A stretch of 64,000 nt of DNA from Enterococcus sp. BWR-S5 (GCF_016745255.1 NZ_JADOEQ010000005.1:124001-188000), one strand, 5' to 3'; positions 9,468 to 17,945 are shown, counted from the first letter of the stretch. Notes: generated by a model not told the origin, from the sequence alone. Made by a program: numbers and translations.

Positions 9468-10292
9468 ATGACTTTTGAAGAAACGAAAAAACTGGCAAAT
9501 GGGAATCTGATTCCTCGTTTAGGCTTAGGTGTTTGGCGAGTAGAAGATGGCGATCAAGTCATTGACTCTGTGAAATGGGCTTTACAGGCTGGTTATCGCT
9601 TAATCGACACAGCGGCAGTTTATAAGAATGAAGAGGGCGTAGGTGAAGGAATTCGTCAGTCCGGTGTACCCAGAGAAGAAATATTTGTTACAACTAAACT
9701 TTGGAATGATGATCAAGGCTATGAATCAGCGCTGGAAGCCTTTGATATCAGCTTGAACAAACTTGGCTTGGACTATGTTGATCTATATTTAATCCATTGG
9801 CCTGTGAAAGACAAATATAAAGATTCGTGGAAAGCGATGGAAGAAATCTATGCTTCTGGTCGTGCGAAAGCCATTGGTGTATCGAATTTCCACGAGCATC
9901 ATATCAAAGATTTGTTAACAACGGCTAAAGTGAAGCCGATGGTTGATCAAATTGAGCTTCACCCAACATTGACACAAGAGCCTTTAAGAGCTTATCTGAA
10001 GCAAGAGGGTATTGCAGTGGAGGCTTGGTCACCGTTAGGACAGGGAACGATATTAAAAGACCCTGTTCTTGTAGAGATTGGGAAAAAGTACGGAAAATCT
10101 GCTGCACAGGTTATCATTCGTTGGCATTTGCAGAACGATATCATTGTGATTCCTAAATCCGTTCATGAAGAACGAATCAAAGAAAATTTTGATGTTTTTG
10201 ATTTTGAACTAAGTAGTGAGGATATTGATAGAATTAATCAACTGAACAGTGATGAACGATTAGGATCAAACCCTGATAGTTTTGATTTCTAA
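9468..10292 (+). CDS. Aldo/keto reductase
   Basis: A 274-residue NADPH-dependent reductase of the AKR5-like group that acts on small carbonyl compounds in the cytoplasm. The catalytic residues follow family order: Asp in RLIDTAAVYKNE with the tyrosine, Lys in TTKLWNDD, and His in YLIHWPV. The cofactor-binding IPKSVHEERIKEN segment is near the C-terminus. AAGGGTGG precedes the ATG at 9468; the earlier in-frame ATG overlaps a TATAAT box and is unlikely to be used. The physiological substrate is unknown. Confidence 0.9.
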   Translation: MTFEETKKLANGNLIPRLGLGVWRVEDGDQVIDSVKWALQAGYRLIDTAAVYKNEEGVGEGIRQSGVPREEIFVTTKLWNDDQGYESALEAFDISLNKLGLDYVDLYLIHWPVKDKYKDSWKAMEEIYASGRAKAIGVSNFHEHHIKDLLTTAKVKPMVDQIELHPTLTQEPLRAYLKQEGIAVEAWSPLGQGTILKDPVLVEIGKKYGKSAAQVIIRWHLQNDIIVIPKSVHEERIKENFDVFDFELSSEDIDRINQLNSDERLGSNPDSFDF

Positions 10293-10302
10293 GAAATAGA
10301 AT

Positions 10303-10353
10303 AAACAACAGCCGCTACTCTTTTTTTCATAGAGTGTCGGCTGTTGTTTTATT
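10303..10353. terminator. Bidirectional terminator
   Basis: AAACAACAGCCG (10303-10314) pairs with CGGCTGTTGTTT (10338-10349), extended by ACTCT/AGAGT. Runs on both strands serve the two converging genes. Confidence 0.85.
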
Positions 10354-11074
10354 ATAGCTGATTGACAAAATAACGGAAAAGCTCAAATTCTTTTTCATCA
10401 TTATGAAAGATTAATTCAGGGTGCCATTGAACACCCAACAAACGCTGCTCAGGGTTCTTTGCTTCTACGCCTTCAACAAGCCCGTCTGTTGAATAGGCTG
10501 TAGCAACCAACTGAGTAGACAGTCTGCGAACTGCTTGATGGTGATAAGAATTTACTAAATGATTTTCTCCGAATAACTGGTGCAAAATACTGCCTTCTTC
10601 AGTGCTGATTGAATGGGTAGGAAACTCTGGTGCTGTTGGCTGCTGTCCGTGCTTTACTTTCCACTCAGAGTATTGAGAAAGATCTTGATATAGTGTGCCG
10701 TCCAAGGCAACATTTAATATCTGCATCCCTCGGCAAACAGCAAAGATTGGTTTTTTCTGCTTGATAGCTTCTTTAATCAATGCCAATTCAAATAAGTCTC
10801 GATTTCTGTTCGTTTCTTCCAGTTTAGGATGTGGTTCTTCACCATAAAAATCAGGCGATACATCCTGACCACCGGCAAGAAGCAGCTTGTCGATTCGTGA
10901 AATATAGTCAGCTGCAGTATTGGTAGAATCGATTGGAATGATTAGAGGAATCCCGCCTGCCTTTTGAACTCCTGTAACAAATCCTTGTGGTGTATAAGAA
11001 ATCTGATTGCCATGAAATGCTTCCACTGCATGAATCAGCTGATTTCCGGCAATCCCGATAATTGGTTTTGACAT
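10352..11074 (-). CDS. Gamma-glutamyl-gamma-aminobutyrate hydrolase family protein (peptidase C26)
   Basis: A 240-residue class-I glutamine-amidotransferase-like hydrolase, similar to PuuD. The nucleophile is Cys114 in FAVCRGMQ, the oxyanion-side LLLAGGQDVSP precedes it, and the catalytic His/Glu pair is in GVQWHPE. It would hydrolyse gamma-glutamyl amides in the cytoplasm. No putrescine genes are nearby, so the substrate is open. Its Shine-Dalgarno AAAGGAG comes at the end of a tandem repeat array that forms its leader. Confidence 0.85.
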   Translation of the reverse strand: MSKPIIGIAGNQLIHAVEAFHGNQISYTPQGFVTGVQKAGGIPLIIPIDSTNTAADYISRIDKLLLAGGQDVSPDFYGEEPHPKLEETNRNRDLFELALIKEAIKQKKPIFAVCRGMQILNVALDGTLYQDLSQYSEWKVKHGQQPTAPEFPTHSISTEEGSILHQLFGENHLVNSYHHQAVRRLSTQLVATAYSTDGLVEGVEAKNPEQRLLGVQWHPELIFHNDEKEFELFRYFVNQL

Positions 11075-11082
11075 GGTATCTC

Positions 11083-11446
11083 TCCTTTATTATTTTGAGG
11101 AAAGTAGTCAGGTAACTGACTACTTTCTTCATTTTGATGGTCCGATATCCGTTACATCTAGAGGTTCCTACACCAGAGTAACGGTTCTCCTTTGGGTTGT
11201 TGAGGGAACTAGCCAGATAACTGTCTTATTTCTTCATTCTGGTGGTTCGATGTCGATTTCCCTAGAAAGCTTGGAGCAAGGGAAATCGCTCTCCTTTGTT
11301 TTGTTGTGGAAATAAGCCAGATAACTGTCTTATTTCTTCATTTTGGTGGTCCGATATCCGTTACATCTAGAGGTTCCTACACCAGAGTAACGGTTCTCCT
11401 TTGTTTTGTTGAAAAAAGTAGTTAGATAACTGTCTACTTTCTACAT
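11083..11446 (-). repeat. Tandem 104-105 bp structured repeats (3.4 units) in a leader
   Basis: On the minus strand each unit starts at an ATGAAGAAA-like site (ATG first bases at 11446, 11341, 11237 and 11132; spacing 105, 104, 105). Each has a hairpin of the type AAGTAGTCAG/CTGACTACTT, then an AAAGGAG, a second hairpin, and GGACCATC (GAACCACC in the middle full unit). The second stem is CCGTTAC/GTAACGG in two units but CGATTTCCC/GGGAAATCG in the middle one, so pairing is kept while sequence differs. The last unit ends in the Shine-Dalgarno of the C26 gene. Confidence 0.85.
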
Positions 11447-11551
11447 TACTAGAAGGTTATTTATTTGATTAATGAGTAAGTTTCTGTAAATCGTTGTTCT
11501 TATTCTATCATTTATTTTAGGTTTGGCTATTGATATGCTTTTCAATCAAGT
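11447..11551. other. Spacer without recognised gene
   Basis: AT-rich spacer between the repeat array and the gloA terminator. A TTGGCTATTGATATGC stretch is present but no gene or clear promoter was recognised. Confidence 0.3.
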
Positions 11552-11590
11552 AAAAAAGGACTTGGCAAGGATACCAAAGTCCCTTTTTAT
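11552..11590 (-). terminator. Terminator of gloA
   Basis: AAAGGACTTGG and CCAAAGTCCCTTT pair with one bulge. On the minus strand the stem is followed by TTTTTT. Confidence 0.75.
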
Positions 11591-11633
11591 AATGAGTAAG
11601 AACAAATGTACTAGGACAATGTTCTCATGTTTT

Positions 11634-12011
11634 TTAGTACTTTGTACGAATAACCTCAACTTTGTATCCATCTGGATCAGTGATGAAAAAGTAAGAAGGA
11701 GGTGTGCCAGGTAAGCCTTTCATATCAGTAACATCAAAACCAGCTGCTTTTTGCTTTTCGTGCAATGCTTCGATATCATCTGTGCTGATTGCAATATGTC
11801 CATAACCATTTCCGAGGTCATAACCTTCGTGGTCGTAGTTATAAGTCAGCTCCAATTCATATTCATCGCCTGGTAAAGTCAGATACACTAAAGTAAATTT
11901 ATGTTCAGGGAAGTCTCTTCTGCGGCTTTCTTCAAAACCAAAAGCATTTTGGTAAAAAGTCAGTGAAGCCTCTAAATCTTTTACACGTACACAAGTGTGC
12001 GCCATTTTCAT
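11634..12011 (-). CDS. gloA: Glyoxalase I family protein (lactoylglutathione lyase)
   Basis: A 125-residue vicinal-oxygen-chelate enzyme that isomerises the methylglyoxal-thiol adduct to an S-lactoyl thioester, detoxifying methylglyoxal. Metal ligands follow the GloA pattern: His in MAHTCVRVKDLE, Glu in EYELELTYN, His in GYGHIAIS and Glu in GYKVEVI. Two beta-alpha-beta-beta-beta modules fill the chain. GAAAGGA stands upstream of the ATG. Single gene with its own terminator. Confidence 0.92.
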   Translation of the reverse strand: MKMAHTCVRVKDLEASLTFYQNAFGFEESRRRDFPEHKFTLVYLTLPGDEYELELTYNYDHEGYDLGNGYGHIAISTDDIEALHEKQKAAGFDVTDMKGLPGTPPSYFFITDPDGYKVEVIRTKY

Positions 12012-12514
12012 TCGTTATTCATCCTTTCGTTCTGCTTTTCAAAAGCATCATTCTTTTTAATACTAGCATAGTCTTTTAGAAAAGATAAGTATTTTGTATC
12101 TTTACAGTGATTGAGAAATTGTTTTTTTGCAGGTTATTAAGAACGTTTTTTTTCTGATAACTCTGAAGGCAACACTTACTTTGCTCATAATGTAGCCTAC
12201 GAAGTGCCGTTGGTTTGGTACTGATAAAAATGAAAGTTATTCATAATTATTGGTGAACGGATGTATTGATATGAAACTAGAATGTGTCTGAAAATAGAAA
12301 CGGTAAATATTTTCGTTACTTTGATGGGACTCATCAGTAGACATACTTGATTAGGTACCACATAATCCATGTTTTCTTTCCAGCACTCTGTCAAAATCTC
12401 TGAAAAATTTGGAATCCGTAAACTTTTCCGACGCGTTCTATGAATACTCCTTTTTATACTTGTTTATTAGAATGTTCTCATGTAAAATTAAAGAGATTTA
12501 AAGGAGTTGTTCAT
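12012..12514. other. Intergenic region between gloA and the NUDIX gene
   Basis: About 500 AT-rich bases between divergent genes. The only supported signal is a promoter for the NUDIX gene, TTGTTT (12460-12465) and TAAAAT (12483-12488) with 17-base spacing. A minus-strand frame here has no ribosome site and no family look. Confidence 0.45.
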
Positions 12515-12964
12515 ATGGAAATCCCTACTTTTGGAGAAAAATTAAGCCAAAGGGACTATAAAAAGCGATTGGGTGCGTATATTATCGTTACCAGAAATGA
12601 TTTACAGGAAATGGTTTTGATTCAGGCGCCAAATGGAGCCTATTTTCTTCCTGGTGGAGAAATTGAGAACGATGAAACAAAAGAGCAGGCGATTGCTCGT
12701 GAGATGCTGGAAGAGCTTGGCATCGAAGTCGTGATAGAGAGTTATCTCGGTCAAGCAGATGAGTATTTTCATTCCCGTCATCGAGCAACGGATTACCATA
12801 ATCCTGGCTATTTTTTTGTTGCGGCCAGTTGGAAACAAGTTTGCGAACCTCTTGAAAAATGCAATACGATTCGTTGGGTCAGCATTAATGACGGAATTGA
12901 GCTGCTAAAGAGAGGCAGTCACAAGTGGGCTGTTCAAACTTGGCAAAGCCAGTTAAAACTATAG
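12515..12964 (+). CDS. NUDIX hydrolase
   Basis: A 149-residue NUDIX protein that would cleave a nucleoside diphosphate linked to another moiety. The Nudix box is recognisable from GGEIENDETKEQAIAREM through LEELGIE, with the catalytic REMLEELG helix. AAAGGAG lies 8 bases before the ATG at 12515; the longer frame upstream adds residues unlike the family. No neighbour suggests the substrate. It could be a house-cleaning enzyme of the MutT or ADP-ribose type. Confidence 0.88.
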   Translation: MEIPTFGEKLSQRDYKKRLGAYIIVTRNDLQEMVLIQAPNGAYFLPGGEIENDETKEQAIAREMLEELGIEVVIESYLGQADEYFHSRHRATDYHNPGYFFVAASWKQVCEPLEKCNTIRWVSINDGIELLKRGSHKWAVQTWQSQLKL

Positions 12965-12979
12965 TATCAATCTATTAGA

Positions 12980-13027
12980 AAGAGCAGATGTCTATTCACG
13001 TGTTGATAGGTGTCTGTTCTTTTTTTG
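12980..13027 (+). terminator. Terminator of the NUDIX gene
   Basis: AGAGCAGA at 12981 pairs with GTCTGTTCT at 13012 with inner CTAT/ATAG pairing, followed by TTTTTTT. Confidence 0.75.
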
Positions 13028-13328
13028 TTCAGAAAAAATCAAATGGATGCTATCAATTTTGAATAGAGTTAATGAATGTTTTTTTGAATATTTCTGAAAA
13101 AAGGAAAAACCATTGAAAAAAATGTGTGTTTCAATCAATGATTGATAGAGTGCAGAAACATTATCTGGAGGGAATAAGTGCCTATAGCATCATTAAGTTA
13201 TAATTTTTTATCATAATTCTATACTTGGACCGATTTAAACCTATCTTTTGTTTAACTTGGGTCTTTTTTTGTCTGTTTTTGGAACACTCTTTGTGGCAGA
13301 TAGGCACAAAAGTAGCTTCCAAATTCGT

Positions 13329-13357
13329 TTGAAAATGCTTTCTTTCCGTAATATAGT
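13329..13357 (+). promoter_or_regulatory. PTS operon promoter with overlapping CcpA (cre) site
   Basis: TTGAAA (13329-13334) and TATAGT (13352-13357) are 17 bases apart. TGAAAATGCTTTCT (13330-13343) matches the cre consensus with one mismatch and overlaps the -35 box, so glucose repression by CcpA is likely. The 300 bases upstream hold no gene; a GGAGG followed by a 12-codon frame from GTG 13179 is noted there. Confidence 0.65.
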
Positions 13358-13413
13358 TTAATTAGAAACAAACAAGTCGTACGCTTGAGTATCTATGAAA
13401 GAGGTGTTGCATA

Positions 13414-13881
13414 TTGTTAAGCGAAATGATCAATGAAGAGTTTATACAACTGAAAATAGAGGTAAATGACTGGGAAGATGCAGTCAGACAATCCGCAAAA
13501 CCTCTGATAAAAGGAGGTAAAATCACCGAAGGGTACGTGGATAAAATCATAGAGATTGCTCATGATACAGGACCATACATCGTTATCACAAAGCATGTAG
13601 CACTTCCACATGCACCATCAGAATTCGGTGCATTAGGGTTAGCTATGGGAATTACAACATTAAAGAAGCCTGTTGTATTCGGGAATCAAGCCAACGACCC
13701 TGTGAAGTATCTATTTTGTATGAGTGCAACAGACAGTGAAGCTCATCTTGAATCAATGGCTGAACTAGTTGATTTACTAAGTAACGAAAGCTTTTATCAT
13801 TTATTGGATTCAGCCGCTTCAGCAGATGAAATTCTGACATATATTAAAAAGATTGAACAAGGAGGAGAAAGCAATGCATAA
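13414..13881 (+). CDS. PTS EIIA component (fructose/mannitol type domain)
   Basis: A 155-residue EIIA of the PTS_EIIA_2 fold that takes phosphate from HPr. The phospho-acceptor is His66 in KHVALPHA. It starts at TTG with AAAGAGGTG 8 bases upstream; the next ATG is too far from that site. First gene of a PTS operon. It is clearly related to the EIIA domain at the end of the operon regulator, sharing the KHVALPHA and ND.VKY.FC.SA stretches. EIIB overlaps its end. Confidence 0.9.
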   Translation: MLSEMINEEFIQLKIEVNDWEDAVRQSAKPLIKGGKITEGYVDKIIEIAHDTGPYIVITKHVALPHAPSEFGALGLAMGITTLKKPVVFGNQANDPVKYLFCMSATDSEAHLESMAELVDLLSNESFYHLLDSAASADEILTYIKKIEQGGESNA

Positions 13882-14158
13882 AGCACTTATTGCCTGCCGT
13901 GCCGGAGTAGGCTCAAGTTTAATGTTAAAAATCAAAACAGAACAGGTCATAAAGGAAAATCAGTTTCCAATCGAGGTAGAGCATTCTTCCTTGGATGCTG
14001 TCCATGGCTTCAACGGAGACCTGTTAATAACTTTATCCGATGTAGCAGAAGAGTTAAGCAGCAAAGGATTGAAACAAACCATTATCGGTATCAATAATAT
14101 TGTAGATAAAAATGAAATCCAGACAAAACTCTCAGCATTTCTTGAGCAAGATAAATAG
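13874..14158 (+). CDS. PTS EIIB component (lactose/ascorbate type)
   Basis: A 94-residue EIIB that accepts phosphate from EIIA on Cys8 in LIACRAGVGSS and passes it to the incoming sugar. The glycine-rich loop after the cysteine is typical of the ascorbate and galactitol EIIB group. AAGGAGGAG precedes the ATG, and the start overlaps the EIIA end by 8 bases. Together with the ascorbate-type EIIC it forms the transport complex. Confidence 0.9.
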   Translation: MHKALIACRAGVGSSLMLKIKTEQVIKENQFPIEVEHSSLDAVHGFNGDLLITLSDVAEELSSKGLKQTIIGINNIVDKNEIQTKLSAFLEQDK

Positions 14159-14215
14159 GAGTTTGAAGAGCGAAAATATGAAGCTGTCTTTTGGCTTTAA
14201 CTATCAAGAGAAAAA

Positions 14216-14373
14216 ATGAAGAAATAAGGCAGTTATCTGACTTATTTCCACAACAACCCAAAGGAGAGCGATTTCCCTTTTACCAAAGTTTCTAGGGAAA
14301 TCGACATCGGACCATCGAAATGAAGAAAGTAGCCAGTTACCTGACTACTTTCCACAACAAAACAAAGGAGTGA
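14216..14373 (+). repeat. Second locus of the structured repeat (1.5 units) with 17-codon leader frame
   Basis: The sequence is the same family as the minus-strand array near 11 kb: AAGAAATAAGGCAG/CTGACTTATTTC hairpin, AAAGGAG, a CGATTTCCC/GGGAAATCG stem, CATCGGACCATC, then a second ATGAAGAAAG half unit 104 bases on. The ATG at 14320 opens a frame MKKVASYLTTFHNKTKE that stops at 14373. That frame ends on the AAAGGAG (14364-14370), which serves the EIIC start. Confidence 0.85.
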
Positions 14374-14378
14374 ACAGT

Positions 14379-15641
14379 GTGGATTTTATTATTAGTTTTC
14401 TAAGTACCCCTGCAGTCTTATTGGGGATTGTAGCTCTTATTGGATTAGTTGCCCAACGCAAAACCGGAACAGAGGTATTGACGGGCACATTTAAAACGAT
14501 TATCGGATTTATGGTTTTTAGTGCTGGTGGTAGCTTGATGACCGGCGCTTTACAGAACTTCAATAAGCTGTTTCAAACAGGTTTCAACATTGTCGGAGTA
14601 GTAGCTTCTCCTGAAGCAGCTACAGCGATGGCGCAGGATCAGTATGCTTTAGTTACTTCCTGTACACTGATTCTAGGATTTGTGATGAACTTGGTGTTTG
14701 CTCGAATCACGCCAATGAAAAATATTTTCTTTACTACTGGCCACAGCTTATTCTTCGCCTGTGTATTGTCGCTGATTCTTAAGTCTCATGGAATATCTGA
14801 CATGGTAGCGATTGTTGTCGGTGGTTTGATTCTTGGCTTCTGTTCTGCTGCTTTACCTCAGCTTTGTCAGCCGTTTATGCGTAAAATCACAGGGAGTGAT
14901 GATGCGGCAATTGGTCATTTCAATATGATTGGGTATTCACTATCAGGGTATATCGGTAAGTTGTTCAGCAAACACGAAGACAAAAGTACAGAGCATATTA
15001 ATTTTCCAAAATGGTTGTCCTTCTTTAGAGACTTCCTAATGGGTGTGGCAGTTATCATGTTGATTCTATTCTATGTATCCGCGTTGAAAGCGGGTCGTGA
15101 TGTAACACAGGAATTAGCTGGTACAACGCATTGGTTAGTATTCCCGATGATTCAAGCCTTTACCTTTACCGCGGGAATGTCAATCTTGATGACTGGTGTG
15201 CGGATGTTTCTTGCTGAAATTACAGCAGCATTTGTATCAATTTCTGAAAAATTTATTCCGCATTCACGTCCTGCACTGGATGTGCCGACTGTTTTCCCCT
15301 ATGCACCAACAGCAGTAATTGTAGGTTTCCTTTCTTCTTATGCTGCGGGCCTATTGGGAGTAGCTGTTATGGTTATCTTTAAGTTTCCTGTAGTTATCAT
15401 TCCGGCAGCACATATCTGCTTCTTCTCGGGTGGTACAGCTGGTGTGTTTGGGAACTCAACTGGTGGCTGGCGGGGTGCCGTTGCCGGCTCATTTGTAGTA
15501 GGTTTACTGCTTGCTTTTCTACCGACAATTCTCTATCCGGTATATGGCAGTATGGGCTTAGAAGGTTCGACATTCCCTAATATCGATTATAATGTTGTCG
15601 GTATTTTCCTTGAAAAGATTTTGGGGTTATTCTCTTTCTAA
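14379..15641 (+). CDS. PTS EIIC permease, ascorbate (UlaA/SgaT) family
   Basis: A 420-residue membrane permease with about ten hydrophobic segments. The start DFIISFLSTPAVLLG, the RKTGTEVLTGTFKTIIGFM block and AHICFFSGGTAGVFGN are typical of the ascorbate-type EIIC family. GTG at 14379 is chosen because AAAGGAG ends 8 bases before it; the GTG at 14370 overlaps that site. The Shine-Dalgarno is part of the upstream repeat. The sugar is not necessarily ascorbate, since no ascorbate-6-phosphate lactonase or decarboxylase is present. Confidence 0.9.
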   Translation: MDFIISFLSTPAVLLGIVALIGLVAQRKTGTEVLTGTFKTIIGFMVFSAGGSLMTGALQNFNKLFQTGFNIVGVVASPEAATAMAQDQYALVTSCTLILGFVMNLVFARITPMKNIFFTTGHSLFFACVLSLILKSHGISDMVAIVVGGLILGFCSAALPQLCQPFMRKITGSDDAAIGHFNMIGYSLSGYIGKLFSKHEDKSTEHINFPKWLSFFRDFLMGVAVIMLILFYVSALKAGRDVTQELAGTTHWLVFPMIQAFTFTAGMSILMTGVRMFLAEITAAFVSISEKFIPHSRPALDVPTVFPYAPTAVIVGFLSSYAAGLLGVAVMVIFKFPVVIIPAAHICFFSGGTAGVFGNSTGGWRGAVAGSFVVGLLLAFLPTILYPVYGSMGLEGSTFPNIDYNVVGIFLEKILGLFSF

Positions 15642-15694
15642 AAAACTAAATTAGACCTACAGCAAAAGAAAAAATCAAATACTTCAAAAATAAT

Positions 15695-15762
15695 GGGGCT
15701 GAATGGTGCAAATAAATGTTTGCCAGGGAATAAGCTGAGAGAACAGCTATTTCCTTCAGCCT
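15695..15762 (+). promoter_or_regulatory. Intercistronic mRNA hairpin
   Basis: GGGCTGAA (15696-15703) pairs with TTCAGCCT (15755-15762), and inside it AGGGAATAAGCTG pairs with CAGCTATTTCCTT. No T-run follows, so it looks like a processing or stability hairpin separating transport from enzyme genes. Confidence 0.5.
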
Positions 15763-15784
15763 CTTACATGAAGGAGAATTATCG

Positions 15785-16384
15785 ATGGATCAGACATTAA
15801 AAAGTTTTTTTAGTACAACGTTCGAAGAAATACAACGATTTATGGAGGCTGTTTCAGTTGAACAGCTGCATTTAGCAAAGAATATGATTATCGAAGCAGA
15901 GGAAAAAGGCGGGAGAGTTCATATTACCGGTATTGGAAAACCTGGACATGTAGCCGAATACATTGCTTCACTATTTTCCTCTGTAGGAACACCGGCATAT
16001 TTTTTAGATGGAACTGAGGCGATTCATGGCTCATCTGGACAGGTTTTACCTAACGATATAGTGATTTCGATATCAAATAGCGGAGAGACAGAAGAATTGA
16101 AGAAAACAATCACGACTTTAAGGAACAATGGCGCGAAAATCATATCAGTTACCGGCGGAGAGCAGTCGTGGCTGACAAAAAACAGTGATTGTGTGCTATT
16201 TGCCAAGGTGGAACAAGAAGGTGATACGTTGAATAAACCTCCGAGAGCGTCCATTATTATTGAAGTCTTTGTTTTACAATCTTTAAGTATTCTGCTTCAA
16301 GAGGAGAAAAACCTGACCTTGAAGGAATATGTTCAATGGCATCCCGGCGGTACGCTTGGAAAATCGTTGGTTTCGGAAAAATAG
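15785..16384 (+). CDS. SIS-domain sugar-phosphate isomerase (KdsD/GutQ-like, no CBS)
   Basis: A 199-residue single SIS-domain protein. ITGIGKPGHVAEYIAS, the SISNSGETEEL loop and the closing HPGGTLGKSL are hallmarks of arabinose-5-phosphate isomerases, but the CBS domains of KdsD are absent. It would interconvert an aldose and ketose phosphate in the PTS pathway. GAAGGAG lies before the ATG. Lipopolysaccharide Kdo synthesis, the classic KdsD role, is absent from Gram-positives, so another sugar phosphate is expected. Confidence 0.8.
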   Translation: MDQTLKSFFSTTFEEIQRFMEAVSVEQLHLAKNMIIEAEEKGGRVHITGIGKPGHVAEYIASLFSSVGTPAYFLDGTEAIHGSSGQVLPNDIVISISNSGETEELKKTITTLRNNGAKIISVTGGEQSWLTKNSDCVLFAKVEQEGDTLNKPPRASIIIEVFVLQSLSILLQEEKNLTLKEYVQWHPGGTLGKSLVSEK

Positions 16385-16401
16385 AGAGAGGAGGAAACGA
16401 T

Positions 16402-17283
16402 TTGGAAATGAAAGGTATTATTACCGCAATGGTTACACCCTTCGATCATCGAGGAGAGATTAGCAAGCAAGGCACAAAGGAATTGGTTCGTTATCTCTTG
16501 GGAAAAGGAATCGACGGGTTGTTCATTTTAGGAACAAATGGTGAGTTTCATGTTATGGAAGAGAAAGAAAAACTTGAATTTGCAGAGCTGGTCATAAATG
16601 AGGTAAGTGGTCAAATTCCTGTGTATGTTGGAAGCGGGGGCAATAGCACTAAGCAAGTGATAGAACTGTCAAAGCAGTTTACTCAATTGGGTGCAGATGC
16701 ATTATCAGTCATTTCTCCTTACTTTGTGGCACCAACTGAGCATGAGCTGGTCGCTCATTACACAATGATTGCAGACGCAGTGACGATTCCCATGCTTATG
16801 TACAATATTCCTAAAAATACCGGAGTAAACATTAGCAAAGAAGCGGTAACTGTTCTGGCCAGACATGAGAATATTGCTGGTATTAAAGACAGCAGCGGCA
16901 AGCTGGAGAATATGGTGAGTTATATCCATGCCGCTGAAGGCCAGTCTTTTAATGTCCTGTCGGGTTCGGATTCTTTGATATTATCAGGCTTGAAAGCCGG
17001 AGCAACAGGAGCCGTTGCAGCGACCTCTAACGCGTTACCTGAAATTGATCGAGCAATTTATCAGCTCTGGTTGGAAGGGAAAATTGCTGAAGCAGAAGCA
17101 ATGCAACAAAGAATCGAACCATTCCGTTCAATTCTTAAGCTGGGAACGATTCCTTCTGTGTTAAAGGCAGCAATTCAGTGGCGAGGGATTGATGTCGGTG
17201 CGGCTCGTTTACCTGTGCAGCCCTTATCGTCAGCTTCTCTTCAACAGGTAGAAGCTGTAATGAAGGAATACTACGAACAATAG
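16402..17283 (+). CDS. DHDPS/N-acetylneuraminate lyase family aldolase
   Basis: A 293-residue class-I pyruvate aldolase or dehydratase. The Schiff-base lysine is Lys162 in GIKDSSG, the catalytic tyrosine is Tyr134 in YNIPKNTG, and GTNGEFHVM replaces the GTTGE loop. AGGAGG is 7 bases before TTG at 16402; ATG at 16408 is the alternative. The setting in a sugar PTS operon beside a KDPG aldolase argues against lysine synthesis and for cleavage or dehydration of a 2-keto sugar acid. The exact reaction is not known. Confidence 0.85.
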   Translation: MEMKGIITAMVTPFDHRGEISKQGTKELVRYLLGKGIDGLFILGTNGEFHVMEEKEKLEFAELVINEVSGQIPVYVGSGGNSTKQVIELSKQFTQLGADALSVISPYFVAPTEHELVAHYTMIADAVTIPMLMYNIPKNTGVNISKEAVTVLARHENIAGIKDSSGKLENMVSYIHAAEGQSFNVLSGSDSLILSGLKAGATGAVAATSNALPEIDRAIYQLWLEGKIAEAEAMQQRIEPFRSILKLGTIPSVLKAAIQWRGIDVGAARLPVQPLSSASLQQVEAVMKEYYEQ

Positions 17284-17307
17284 TAGGAGTATAGAAAGGA
17301 GAAATAC

Positions 17308-17928
17308 ATGTACCGAAATACAATCATAAATCGTATAGTAAACACAAAAATAATGGCAATTGTTCGAGTTGAAACTGTAGACCGAGCGGTTGAAATTGCT
17401 GAGGGCTGTTTAGCTGGTGGTGTTGATTGCTTGGAAATCAGCTATACATTACCAAATGCCGGTGAGGTTATTGCTGCATTAAATACGCAATATGGCGATC
17501 GTTTGGTGATTGGTGCAGGAACAGTCTTAGACAGTGAGACAGCTAGATTGGCGATTTTATCCGGTGCAAAGTTTGTCATCGCACCAAATTTTAAAGAAGA
17601 GGTCTGCCGTTTATGTAACAGGTATCAAATCCCTTATATGCCTGGTTGTACCAGTATGACTGAGATGGTTGATGCGATGGAAGCCGGAGCTGCAATGATT
17701 AAGGCATTTCCAATCTCCGGCTATTATGGATCAAGTGTCGTTTCGACCTTGAAAACCCCATTACCTTATATGCCAATTCTGTCTTCCGGCGGAGTAACGT
17801 TAGATAATGTGAAGGACTGGGCAGCGACAGCAATTGATTGTGTCGGTGTCGGTAGTCTCTTGACCAAGGGAACGACTGAAGAAATAGCAGAAAATGCCCG
17901 ATTGTTGAAGAGTGCTTTTTCAAGTTAG
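17308..17928 (+). CDS. KDPG/KHG aldolase family protein
   Basis: A 206-residue class-I aldolase that splits a 2-keto-3-deoxy-6-phospho sugar acid into pyruvate and a phosphorylated aldehyde. The Schiff-base lysine is in MIKAFPISG, the catalytic glutamate in LEISYTLP, and GAGTVLD and MPGCTSMTEM are conserved. AAAGGAG precedes the ATG. It is paralogous to the kdgA product near 30 kb, with the FPIS replacing FPGS in the phosphate loop, so its substrate may differ. It probably ends the enzyme part of this operon. Confidence 0.88.
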   Translation: MYRNTIINRIVNTKIMAIVRVETVDRAVEIAEGCLAGGVDCLEISYTLPNAGEVIAALNTQYGDRLVIGAGTVLDSETARLAILSGAKFVIAPNFKEEVCRLCNRYQIPYMPGCTSMTEMVDAMEAGAAMIKAFPISGYYGSSVVSTLKTPLPYMPILSSGGVTLDNVKDWAATAIDCVGVGSLLTKGTTEEIAENARLLKSAFSS

Positions 17929-17945
17929 CCAAGGTGTCATACGAG

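Noticed and set aside
11083-11446. CRISPR array
   Set aside because: Units are joined without variable spacers, are 105 bases long with internal hairpins, and no cas gene is near.
12197-12394. Minus-strand 65-codon frame between gloA and the NUDIX gene
   Set aside because: No Shine-Dalgarno, no family resemblance, and composition typical of non-coding DNA.
13302-13317. Sigma-54 type promoter (GG-N10-GC) before the PTS operon
   Set aside because: The -12 box reads TAGC rather than TTGC, the operon regulator lacks a sigma-54 AAA+ domain, and a good sigma-A promoter with a cre site lies just downstream.
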